Of a stretch of 64,000 nt of DNA, positions 37,144 through 49,300 are shown piece by piece. The notes beneath the pieces were generated by a model, which saw nothing but the letters and a program-made list of their open reading frames with translations, did not search any database and was not told the DNA's origin. Made by a program: the position numbers and the translations under genes. Position 1 is the stretch's first letter. Each line of letters opens with the position of its first letter. The stretch is from Volvox africanus (taxonomy: Eukaryota > Chlorophyta > Chlorophyceae > Chlamydomonadales > Volvocaceae), in contig BSDZ01000079.1 in the NCBI GenBank assembly GCA_030268105.1, forward strand, positions 4,858,001 through 4,922,000, in the 5' to 3' direction.

Positions 37144-38121
37144 CTCAAAGCTCTCGGAGCGATAATCTATATAGGATATGTCAAACCTATCCTAATGAAG
37201 GACCGCAGCTCAGGAAGGAGCCTTCGCAACGATGGTTACGGAGCTGCAATGCTGTACACCCTGTACAAATTTCGGGAGCTCCAGACGCGCGAATATGCGA
37301 TCCGCCAATTTCTTGTTGGCCTCTAACATTGAAGCACATGGTCCGGCAAGGTGTTAAGTACTGACTGTGGACACCGGCAGCAGCCGCAACACTTACATAC
37401 CCAGGGCCACTAGATGTGACAGGCAGTGCAACATCACAGACGGGCAGGTTTCAATATTCAGGCCAGGGCAAAGGCTTGCCCTAAGAGACACAATCACACG
37501 CGGGTAGTTGGTTGTCAGCTTGCTGGGTAATTTGTTTGCTGTGTGTGTGTGTGGTCGACTTGGCGGTGGCTTGGGCGACATAAGCAGGCAAGGTTCTCAA
37601 ATGCTGCTGCAGATCGGTACTACTTAGCCTGCTTCTATTCCCCGTCTTCAGGCTGTTGCTCTACGTACTCCATGTTCACGCGTAACTCAGACGCAAGCGG
37701 GGTAATGCCGCAGATAACAATTACACACCTGGCCACAAGAATATCCTGCTGGTGGAGCACCAACCCTAACCGGTGAGAAGGAATAGCTATTCCGTTCAAT
37801 CATCACTTCCATTCTTTCAACGAACTAACTCGCGAAGTGCACGAGCTCGTTTCTTGACATTAGTTAATTGAAGCCGTGCATCTCTTAGGGCCCAGTGGCA
37901 CAGCAAAGCCGGGATCCCTAATCCAATCCTCGGTGTTCACCAGTGGACTCGGTCCGAGTAGCTCACCACGCATGCCCTATTCGTGACCCCATCAATCGTC
38001 ATTACGTTGCTTGGTCTTCAGTCCTTAGCAGCTAACTGCACCGCACACAAGCGCAAGATAGGTATCACTACACTGTGTGGACATTTGCTGACAATACCTG
38101 TAATGCCGTTCACCGCCAGTG
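37144..38121. other. Intergenic spacer between two minus-strand genes
   Basis: About 1 kb between the histone deacetylase start codon and the stop codon of the RS-domain gene. It must hold the deacetylase promoter. A CTATATAG at about 37168-37175 lies only ~25 bases above the ATG, too close for an ordinary TATA box. Nothing else is recognised. Confidence 0.4.
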
Positions 38122-41100
38122 TCATTGCTTTCCCATCTTGTCCTCGCCGCCTCCTGCCGAAGGTGAGCTGCCGCCTCGTGCTACATCCCCTGTATCGCGG
38201 CTGCTTGACGGCTCACGATCCTTTCCTTTGAGATCCGTGTCCTCCCGCACATGTACAGGTGACGCCATCTTGATGTCGCCATCACCATTGACCGTGCGAA
38301 CATCGGCATCAGCTTCACTTCCCCCGGCGCCCCGCGTCGCATCACCAGTCACCTCCGCATCCTCTTCATCTTCCACGCCCCGTCGGTCCCGCTTGCGATC
38401 CTTGTCCTTCTTCTCCTTCTTCTCACGCTTGTGGTGCTTAGATTTTTTCTCCTTTCCGTCACTGCGGCCGTTGCCATGGATTGCAGCGGAGTCTTTGTCG
38501 CGCCCACGTCTCTCACGGCTCCTATCCCTGCTTCGGCTTCTGCTGCGGTCCTGGATCTGCAGTTTGCGATCTCGATCACGATCACGATCACGGCCACGGC
38601 TTCGGCTTCGGCTGACATTGCGGCCAAAGTCACGATCTCGACCACGCTCGTTGTCCCTGGCTCGCCTGTCCCGGCTGTGGGAACTGCGGTGTAAGGCAAG
38701 GGCGACACCAAGCATGGCACATTATGTGAAAGGATTTTTATGACCTAGCCAAGGGAATGCGAACTCAGCGACGGAAGACATGAATGGCACCAGCAACACG
38801 CGTGCTCCTCATCAGGCTCATCAGTTCCCCAGGCGCAGCCTGAATTTGCCACCTTAGGTTCGGGAGAACAGCCGACAACCTTCTGTACCACAACAATTAG
38901 CTTACCGGCTACGACTGCGGCGCCGCTCTCGACTGTCTGCCCTTCGCCGGTCCCGTTCCCGTTCCCTCTGCTCCTGCCGCTCTCGCTCACGGCGTTGGCG
39001 CTGCAAGAAAAGCCATGCTTTCATGTCAGCTAGCCTATCCTACTAGGGCATTTTAATACGAAAGGTGTACATGGTACATATCAGGTGAACCGCATGGGGA
39101 CTGTTCATCATTCAGGGTGTCACATGAGAAAAAACTAAATGAAAGCTCACCTCACGCTCCCGCTCTCGTTCCCGCTCTCTTTGCTCCCGTTCCCGCTCCC
39201 GCTCCCGCTGTCTCTCCTGCTCGCGTTCCCGCTCCCGTTCCCTTAGCTCCCGCTCCCGCTGCCTCTCCCGACTGCGGTCCCGACTGCGGGAGCTCCGGCG
39301 CCGCCGATCCCATGAACGTGATCGATCATCCCTTTGACAATGGCAAGAAGCAATCCATGGCTTTAGTAAAGCTGGTTGGATAACATAGCACTCCCACGCA
39401 TGCTGGTGTGCATCAAACAAGCGCCAAAGCTAGGTATTCACGCACGCACATGCCAGGAACGCCAGGAACGTACACATACACTTGCCAGGCGTGTATACCT
39501 GAACAGGGGTCACGTGTAAACCCTTACCGCAACCTACTTGAACGTCCTCATCCGTTCCCCGTCCATTCTGACTCTGCGGGAATGCTACCCACCTGCGATC
39601 GCGGTGGCCACGTGAGCGAGACCTTGATCTTGGCCGGCGATCACGGGACCGGCTGCGGCTGCGGCTGCGGCTGCGACCTCCCAGGCGCCTTGCGAGGCGC
39701 GCCGCCGCCTCCTCGGCCTCCTTAGAAGGATCTAGTGAGCTCACGCCGTACTTTGCCATGGCGCGGAGTTGCGCAACCTGCAGCGGGCAGCCCCGATCCA
39801 TGAGGGGACCACGTTAGGCACAGCTGCGTCAACAACACCAAGGGAAGCATACTCATTTCATGAAGCGGCGGATATGAACCCACGGCTGGCTTAAGAGCTG
39901 CTTGCGTGGTCACATCCGCAGAATACCAGGACTACGTGGCTACTGCCCAAGGGCTTAGAGACGAGTTGATGGGCCCGCGGACATGGGCCATAACCATTAC
40001 CCGAAAACCCGGACCTCACCCACAGCTGTGCAGTAAAACGCACCTGGGCCGCTAGCGCTGCTCCACTCTTCATGGTTTGCTGCATCTGCTGGATTTGCTG
40101 TAACTTCAGTGCCATGAGCGGATTGGAGGCCATCGCCTCCTGTGCCACAGCTAGGAACTGCACGCTCAGCGCCTTGTCACCGAGCTGGTGACTGTGCAGT
40201 GCCAGCGCGGACTACATGCGGAAAGGGGACAGGGGGCAGGACAATAACTTGCCTTTTCCATTATCTACATATAAGTAGCACACGTGACTATTTTATGGCA
40301 ACCTCCCTTCAACACAGCTGGTAAAAGTACTCCATAGAAGGAGGGGGCATGAACCGCAACTTGGCAAGTCCTGTGTTTTGTAGTGATGTAAGGCACCGCT
40401 AGCCTTACCTGTGCGTCCTGCAGCGTCGTCATCTCAATCATGGCCATGTCTGTCCCCAGCATCTGCAGATGCTGCACGCTGCCCAAGACAGCAAAGAGTT
40501 GCTTCAGCTGCTCTGGCGTGACCTTGGAGGTAATGTTTGAGACCAGCAAAGTACGCGCCTGAGGATCCACAACGGTCGCCACAGGCGCCAGCTGTGGAAA
40601 TGCCGCAGCGACCAAGGAGTTCGTAGCAGCGCCTAGGCCACCTGGCAAGCCCGTCACACCCGCTGCACCTCCCGTCAGAAGCCCTGCCGCTGCTAGCGTT
40701 GCCTGAGTGGAAAGGGAGGCAGCTACGGCAGCAGCTGTGGTGGGATCAATACCACCTGGCTGTGCGTTGGGCAGGGTTGGAAGTGCTGCAAGCCCACCGA
40801 TACCTCCACCAAGCGTGCCAGGAAGACCCGCTAGGGACATTGCTCCGGGCGCCGATGTCGGCATCACTGCGGCTGCACCGCTAAGGCCCACATTTGCGAG
40901 CGCTGCTGTGCCAGCAGCTATAGCGGTCGACATGGCCGAGGGACCTGCGGCCGCGCCAGCAGCCGTGGGAATGGACGTACTTGACAGGTCTGATGGAGGT
41001 CCAAAAAAAACCGGAAAGGGCGAACCCTCCAGCGGTCGCCCATTAATTTCCACAGTTACGTTGTATGTCCCTTTTGACGGCGCCGTGTACGTGGCCACGT

Positions 41101-41506
41101 ACATACCGTTGTCTTTGTCCTCGATCTGGACATCGACGTATGTGATCGACCCGCCGCTGACGTTTGCCGCCGGCACCACCTTGACCACCACGTCATCGCC
41201 TCCCTCCTTGCAGCGCTTTCCATCCTCGTCCTTGCAGATAATGAATAGGCTCACGGGCGCGCCTGATGCGCCTCCCGCAAAGCCAGGACCGGAAACTGTA
41301 CACGTCCGTGGGTCAGGTGGGCCCGGCGACTCACAGCGATTGCTCTCCTCGTCACTATCGTCGCCGTCCTCCGATTTTTCCTTCCTCTGCTGTTGATTGC
41401 CCCTATGCTCCTCCTGCCGTTTCTTCTTAGCCTCACGGTCCTTCTCAATCTCCGCCAAAAGGGCGGTCACGAGAGAACCTGCACCGGGAGGGATAGTCGA
41501 TGCCAT
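38122..41506 (-). CDS. Filamin-repeat plus RRM plus RS-domain RNA-binding protein
   Basis: Six phase-consistent exons from ATG 41506 to TGA 38124: 41506-40409, 40211-40044, 39777-39593, 39331-39151, 39000-38906, 38683-38122; 762 residues. Order: N-terminal charged helix (AEIEKDREAKKKRQEEH); filamin-type Ig repeat at about residues 70-170, with its typical C-terminal half DNGMYVATYTAPSKGTYNV and GSPFPVFFGP; an Ala/Gly/Leu linker; one RRM at about 317-394, RNP2 TLLVSNI intact and RNP1 replaced by MAMIEM; a Gln/Met helix; then about 300 residues of Arg-Ser, Arg-Glu and Arg-Asp repeats with a Lys-rich, acidic end. RRM plus RS/RE tail points to a nuclear pre-mRNA splicing or processing factor, and the filamin repeat is an unusual protein-interaction module for that role. 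RRM-RS identity is sure; the exact ortholog is not. Confidence 0.92.
39151..39300 (-). repeat. Coding repeat for Arg-Glu dipeptides
   Basis: A CGGGAG/CGAGAG hexamer-like tract encodes long alternating Arg-Glu in the fourth exon of the RS-domain gene. It is purine-rich on the coding strand and likely variable in length. Confidence 0.85.
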
Positions 41507-43309
41507 CGTTTGAGGAAACTGCCACTATAACCAGTAGGGGCAGGCCAAGCGAGCCTGTTGAGCAAGCGCCAAAGGGCCTGCAGTCAGGAGAAGGAACGAG
41601 TCAGCTATTCGGTTTCCCTATTAAGATGACTATGAAATTTAATGTAGCTGTGTTGCGTACAGCGAAAGCTGGCCTTCCGCGGTTGAGCCGCCGCTTTCGT
41701 TTGAAGATCCGCGCGCTCCTATGTTACCAGAGCGACCCGCCAGATAGAGCGGTCCTAGATACCACAAGTAGTTGTCAAAGCGAGCATGGCGTCTGCAATG
41801 GGGGTTGGGCGAAGAACGCAGGAGTTGGGGCGCCGCGGCACCTCAATAATAAAATCTTCGCAGCAAATGCCAACAATACACGTAAAGGCGTTGGCAGGAG
41901 ACCTGATTGTAAGATTAAAAAATTGCTTCAAAAGCATGGACATGTGATACGGGTACGGTTATACTGTACAAGACCCCGGATGCCGACCTCCCGCGAGATC
42001 AGGAAAAGGCTTCTCCTTCTATTGCAGATCGATATATCCTGTCAGGCATATCAGACAAAAGTCTGTCACGTATGGCAAACTGGTGGAGTTACGCGTAGTT
42101 CCGTTACCTATACGGGGGAGAATCGTTACTTTTGCGGCGGCTAAGCTTGCTCCTACCATCTCCAAACCCTAAGCCTCCAACACAAAGCATGCCAGCCGAG
42201 GTTTGGTGGTGTGCTAAAGGTCGAGACATACCTGCTCCAGGCCGCAGGTCTGCCTCTAGCAACGCTTGAACATCGATATGGGCTACGCACTAGCCAATAT
42301 GTGCACCGTATGATATGGACATGAACAACAACGGGACATGGACATACGACATAATGGTTCTTGTAACAGTGAGGGACAAAGGATGTTAATTGCGCATATC
42401 ATGGCTTTCACGGACGTCCCCCTGAGTGTACCTGCGTTAGCGACCAGACAGTCCAGTTGCAGTTTTCGTAAGAGTCTCAAGGTGTATCAGGACGGGACGT
42501 TACCAATAAAATCACCCGCATGTATCCCTGCCAAGTTGAAAGGCCTTTGCGTCAAGCTGTAGGAGGCCGTGGCTCAGCTTAGCACAAGTGCTGGAAGCGT
42601 GGCGTACAGTTGTCCATCCAGGCAATGCCCGGAGGTATCCGAGAAGTGCCAAATCGCAAGCAACAGGGTTACAATATAGGTGACCTAATACTGGGTCATC
42701 GTCAGGAGCTCCATGCATGCGAATGCGCGTTTGTGCACGTTTTTCCCGGCTTCCTGAGCTTCCCCCCATGCAGGACGGACATTACCTAGCATTGACGCGG
42801 TGCTCGCTTTTGCGTCACCACGCACCACCTCAAAGCACGCTCAACTCAACTCACATAACGATTCCACCATCAGTCGGATGGGTCCAGTACATACGTTATC
42901 TATGCAAATCAAGAGAAACATCAAATCCATAGCGCGTGCATAGCAAATAAAAGCTGCTGGAATACGCTGGTCGCAGTTGGCAACTCGTCTAGTCCTACAT
43001 GTTTCTGCTTGTCTTGAGATGTTCTCACATATACTCCGCTGTCCAGATCACGGCTACAATTAGTCCAGTCCTTCGCAGTAGTGTCAGCCGCCTGCAGTAA
43101 AACACCCTTATAACAACAATGCATTGAGTCCAATTGCATAGTCTCAGTAAAACCTCAACCCTAGCCCGCAGAATTTGGGCTGATGATCAATCATAATCAG
43201 AGCTCCCTGACCGATTGCAGCTCCTAAATGTGTAGATAAGTCGGAGTCGGAGTCGAAGTCGGAGATCAATTGACAGCCTTAACACAGCCGCGATCGTCCG
43301 GGGCAATTG
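41507..43309. other. Intergenic spacer, no gene seen
   Basis: About 1.8 kb between the RS-domain gene start and the stop codon of the giant gene. Frames are short. A small GTCGGA tandem occurs at about 43240-43265. No RNA gene, transposon or clear promoter element is recognised. Confidence 0.45.
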
Positions 43310-46300
43310 TTAGGATGCCCTCGCGTTCAGGCGCCGCCGCCCGCTACCAGGCATGCGGGCAAATGATGCGGGTGCAAGGATCTGCTCGATCTCTGCCAGC
43401 TGCTGCGCCGTGTCCGCTATCAAGTCCGCCCAGATGAGATCAGCCATCTCACGTTGCACCTCGGCCTCCTCTATTGCGAGGTCGGCGCGGGCCCGCTCGT
43501 CTTCCTGCGCGTCCATCACCAGCACCTGCAGCGCCGGACGCCAAGTACTGGCGAGGTAAAAACATCGTACGCAGACCGCTCTAGGTGTAGCGAGCTATGT
43601 TGGCTATGTACCAGCGACGTTCGTAGATAACATATAGCAGCAGTGTGCATAAGACGAAAAAAAGCAAAGCTGCGACCAGTGAGTCCACCACGGCCACGTT
43701 CACGAGGAGAGCATCAAGCAAGAAGACTGCAATCCACATTTCAACACGGTATGAAGTCAGCGGCGTGTGTCGCGTACCTTATCCGTCTCCGCAGGGTCAC
43801 GCATGCGCATGGCCGCCCAAGCGCGTAGTTGCTGCTGCACCTGCTGTGTCATCTCGACAGGGCTTGGCAGCGGCTTGATAAACAGGTTGCGTCGCAGCCA
43901 GGGCTGAGTCTGCGGAAACGATATGAAAAAACAAATAAAACCCGTAACGCCACGAGAGGTTGACGCACGTACCTGACACGATAGTTGTGAAAACCCTCAG
44001 TAGCAGAAGCAGTTCCTTCGTTTACACACCTGGATGCGGTTCGCCGCACGGTAAATCGACAGCAACGCCTCGTTAATGGCATCGTATACCATTTTATTGT
44101 GGATGTGCTGCGCCTCACTGGCGTGCACCAGCCGCCGCTCCTGATCCAAGAAGCCCTCCAAGCTAAGCGGCTCCGCTCCGGGCATCAAGAACTGCAGACG
44201 AAGAAAGAAAACAGGGCAGGTTGACTGGGAACTAGAGCGCTGCTGCAGTTTTTTGTAAGAGAATGACGAGGAAGGAGCACCCGCGGATTGCATGCGAGCA
44301 AGCCGTCATCGACACCGTCTTGCGTTCATCTGACCGAGACCCGCAGCGGCTCTATTACCTCTGGCCGGTTTTCCATGAATTGCTCCAAAACCTGGCTAGC
44401 GTACTCAGCCACTGCTACTGCGCCAGTAGAAACTGCCGGTGCATTTTCGCGCTCAATAGCAGCTTGGTCCATCTGGTGGGGCATGAAAGAACATGTGTGT
44501 TAGGTAATGCAAGGGAAAAGCTTCCGGACCGAACTGCCGGCACATAGTAGGACGCACAAACCAACACGAGCGCAACGGGGAAATGCGCATGACGAACGTT
44601 TTGATTCATATCTTAACATTTCCGCACCAAAGCCAAGGAACACAAAACCAACCCACCTCGGGTGCAATGTACCCGGAAACGTCTGGCTGCCAGTCCTCCT
44701 CGAGTTCGGCGCCGCCCCACCTGGGTGCGTAAAAGCGACAAGGAAACAGGGGGTGGAGACATAAGCGTGGTTTTATAAGTGCAAACCGTGCGCGACACGG
44801 TATGACGCTATCCACCCCACGTAACTCAAGTCTACACAAATACATAACCGAGACGAGGAAAAAGCCACGTGCACGCTTAACAACTGAAGACAGCTATCCG
44901 TACGCACCCAAGGTCTTCATCGCTCGTGATTCCAACGCCGCTGTCAGCCAACACATCGTCCGGGCCAGTGCTCGTTAACGACAGATCGCGATCTGAGCGC
45001 TCAGGCCCCAGCGCTGGGGCAGCGGAGGACGGCGGCCCGGACAGTTTGGACGCGCCTGGCGGTTCGTATGACCGCTTTGGGGAGCCCACCGACCCGCTGT
45101 CGCTGGGAAGCGGGCTGGGCAGGTCCAAGCCGCCACCTACACAGGGTTGGAAGAATCCGGCATCAGGGGTAATAACCTGATCGCCAAGCATGTGCGAACG
45201 TTTTACGCTACTCGGCTTCTGGGCGTGTGTGTGCGCGCCAGATAGACAGACAGACACCACACGGCTCCCTTCCTTTGTGCGTGGTTACTAAACGAGAACA
45301 TCGGCACACATTATTGCTCGATCACATTCTAACGGCATGTATCAACTTGCAAGAGGCCTGATTTGCTTGAAGAGCCTACATAGAAGCTGCCTGTCTATGC
45401 TGTGGCCAGACAGGGGCTCTCAAGTATCTCGACACTAACCAGAGGTAAGGGCGTCCTCCGCATCCAGCACGATATCGCCCTCAAGGTCATCCACACTTAT
45501 GCTGATCGATGCTTCCCCACCCATTGACAAGTGGGATGAGTCGTCAGCCACCTGGCCAGCTAACTGGGACGCTGCAGCCGCGTCTTCTTCGACGCCCTGT
45601 AGTGAAAAGCCCAACACGGTCGGCGAAAATGCCGGGCAAAATTTGCACGCACGGAGACATCATGAAGACAGTGGCAAAGCAAGTCGCTGCAGATAACCGC
45701 AAATCGCCGGTACGTGCTGTCGAGGGACACACCTGGGTGATGCGCGCGGGCAATTTGAGCGCGGGTTGGGCTGTCGGGGCTGCCGCAGCTGACGCAATCT
45801 GTCCGGTTGCACCCACCATCACCTCGACCGCATCCGCCACAAGTTCCTGGCACCGCAATATCCCGAATCGCAGAGTAGACCGCGCAACTTAGCATAACGG
45901 CCGGAAACGCGCGCAGGTATGTAGCGGTCTCCAACTTAAGAAGCGTTCTTAAGATTGCCTGGGACTGTCTAATTGAACGCAGTGCTTAGTAGAGCGTCTT
46001 CTAACACGCACATCGTTGCCAGGCCAAAGCGGTGATACATACCTTGACCGTTGACTCTGTTATCTCATCCACCACGTTTTCACGAGTGAGTTCGATTGGC
46101 GGCACGGCGGGCGTAGCAGCCTCAGGCGCAGACGTCTGGGGGCCCGGCATGGAGGATGGTGCGGCTTCAGGTTGGAAGACACGGCCAGAGCTACCCGCCG
46201 TGTTGGCTTCCTGCTCCATCGCGTCAGAGTCCAGAGCCCAGTCTCGTGACTGTAGGGGCGACACGAGCCGTGACCTGGAGCGCGATACAGCATCTCGCAA

Positions 46301-49300
46301 CATCTCTTCAATCTCCGACTCGAACTCGCCCTGGGGTGAGAGGGGACACAGCGATTAGACGCGCTCCACGCATCTTGTCTATCCGTCAGGGCGTCGAGTA
46401 AAACGTCACGAGGTGCCTCACTCGTGCGGAAGACGGCGTAGCAAAAGCATGTCATTAGGCGTTACAAAAGCTACAACACGTCCGCACCTTCGGTACGTCA
46501 GCTTCGATCTCAGGCTGGTCCAAGAGGGCCTGCATGTTCAAACAAAACAAAACAAAAGGATAGAGGTACTCAGTGGCAAACTGTTTGGAGCCGTGCCAAT
46601 CGTCACATACACCGGCATCAGTGAGCACGATTCACAATCTGACTATGGATATCAATGGCCCAACGATTGGGGCTTCACCCAGGGTGCTGCTACGGCTGCT
46701 CTTGCACACAGGATGCATTACACCCACAGCAGTGCTCGAAGGCAATGAGACTTAGGCGATGGGGACGGCGAAGACACGTAGCAAGCGCGACATGGGCTTT
46801 GTGCCTACTCACCTGGAATATCGGCTTGAGCGATGCCGTTGAAGCTACCCGGCTGAAATCACCCTCGTCGTCCGAATCTGCGAACGCACGCAGCTGTTCG
46901 AGGTACCCACCTCTCCCTGCGGATTCCCCATCGTTGGAGGATGCCGCGATCTCACCCCCAGCCGGCAGACAGGTTGCTTTTTCCGTGTCTGCCGGCCCCC
47001 CCGGCGCCTGGTAAACGGCACGATACTCCAGACCCTGCGGGTTTACCGAGAATGACCGTGTGAATTCGCCGCGGTTTCGCCCGCATGCTCCAGAGTTGTA
47101 GCGCATAAGCGCACAGGATCGCTATGCGCACCAAAGACACCGAGGAAACACCATTCGAACTATAGGACTTGCGCTTGACGATAAAGAGGCATACAGGCGG
47201 CCCAGCCACAAAATGGCTTTCTGACATCCGCACCTGTCCATCATCCTCGTCGTCGTCGCCCAAGCCAGAGCGAGGCAACGGACCTAGACTCGTCTCCCCG
47301 GGCAACACACCCTGGCTGCTCCGTTCAGACCGTCCTGAAGACGCAGTCGGTGAAGAAGCCGCTGCAGGCCCCGCCTCGGCACCAGGGCCCACCGCTGCCG
47401 ATTTCACAGCAAACCCGCCTTTTTCCTCTGCAGACCCACCAGACGGCGCTGCGGCCGGAGCTGCTGTCGTAATGAACGGAGCTTGCGGTAGCACGCCAAC
47501 GACAGGCTGAAGCGTCGGAAGGCGGTCGGCACTTTCGTCCACCGAAAAGGGATCGCCGGCCGGCACATCAGGCTCCTACAAGTGGAAATGCACGTACAGA
47601 ACAGAATGGGAATTAACGATGGTCAAAAACGAGTGTGGTTTAAGTGTATCGTATAATTTAAAAACCCTGATGACATGGTGCAAGGGCCCTGAACCTCATC
47701 ATTTACCTCGTCAATTTCGGAAGCCTCAACAGATGGGGTTTCCTCAGCTTTTGCTGGCGGGGTCGATACGGGTACCGTGGCATCCTTCGCCGTGGCCTCC
47801 GCTGCGGTCGATGCTGCACCTGCGGGTGCTCTACCGGCTGCTTCGTCATCCGAATCTTGCTGTATCGTCGCCTGCAAGAAGTGCGTATGTGAGTTGGGAG
47901 ACCTTGCAGTTGCAAGTTACCCCATCGGTAGTACAAACCCTAGCCCACTAATCGCCGAGCTATCAAAGACCCAAACGTAACGCACCTTGTATTTTGACAA
48001 GTCGTCTGACAGGCCAGACGCGGAAATCCCAGAATACTCGTGCTCGTCGCCACCGTCATCGTCCTCATCCGCGCCGATGGCTGCACGGATGAACATATAA
48101 GCATGTGAGTACAAGAAAAACGATGGATCCGCAAACGGCAAACCTCGCCCTCTAAACTTTCCAGTGAACTGCTTTGTCTAATAACACCTGCACCCTGGGC
48201 CACACATACCCTGAGATTCGAAGGCCACCGCCACCTGAAACAGCTCATCCGATTCGTCCGCTGCAAGGGCACTCGTGTACGGGTCGTACTCTACCACAGA
48301 CTGCCGATCCGCACTTATTTCGCTTGGCGGCGCCTCCAGGTCGTCGCTGTACCGTGTGCTTGCAGCGCCGCTGACTGAATTGAGCACGACCACACCGAGC
48401 GGCAGAATAGGCAATTTGCAGCAAGACAGCCAAAGAAACATGCAATACTGAAAGCGAAGCTAGATCAAGACAGGAAGGCACCATATCCAGGAACCTCTCC
48501 TAGGACGCAGATCTATCCAGTGTCGCATCACGTGTCATGCAACATGCAGGCCCCACCGAAAACTTTGATTTGTTTGAATGTACCTTCACGGCCGATCTGC
48601 CCGGTAAACACCGTTGCTGCTACCGCTGCTGCGGTAACAACAGTTGCACTTGACTGCCAACGGGAAGGCTCTGCTGCCACAGCTGTGAATCCTGCACCTG
48701 TGCGCTCAGGCGCAGGTGACTGCAGTGCCTGCTCCGTAGCCGTGGCTGGCGTTGACCGCGGGAAGGATGCCTCGGTGCCGCTGGCCTGGGATGGGATAAT
48801 AATTTCCTCGGCTACGTCAACATCAACGTCCGCCTCTTCCTTCGCTGCAGCCTCAGGCGTGGACTCGGCTTGTCGGCTTCGTTGGGACCCAAACACGTTC
48901 TCGCTGGACCTCTGCAGTGCACGAGTCGCCGACGGTGTCACGACCTCGCTGGTGGTTTCCGTGTCCTCGCCCTCGTGATCCAAAGACTCGCGCAGGGTTG
49001 ACAACCGTACGGACTGCGCGGATCGAACTCCGTAGGGCGAGCCCGAGGATGGCCCGCTGGCCAGATCTCCGGCGCGCATCCGGAAGCTCTGGCTTGGCGT
49101 CATGCCTTCAGACGCTGCAGATGTGGATGCGATATGGGTAAAAGCAGGGGAACGTTTAACATAAAAGGATTGGATTGCAAATCAGTGATTATCGCCACCT
49201 TCTTTCCCAAACGCCATACCCTAAGGCCCTAACTGTCACGCAACTCCATGATGCAGCCATGATTAAAAGGACACGCGAGCAGTTGATGAAAATATGGATT

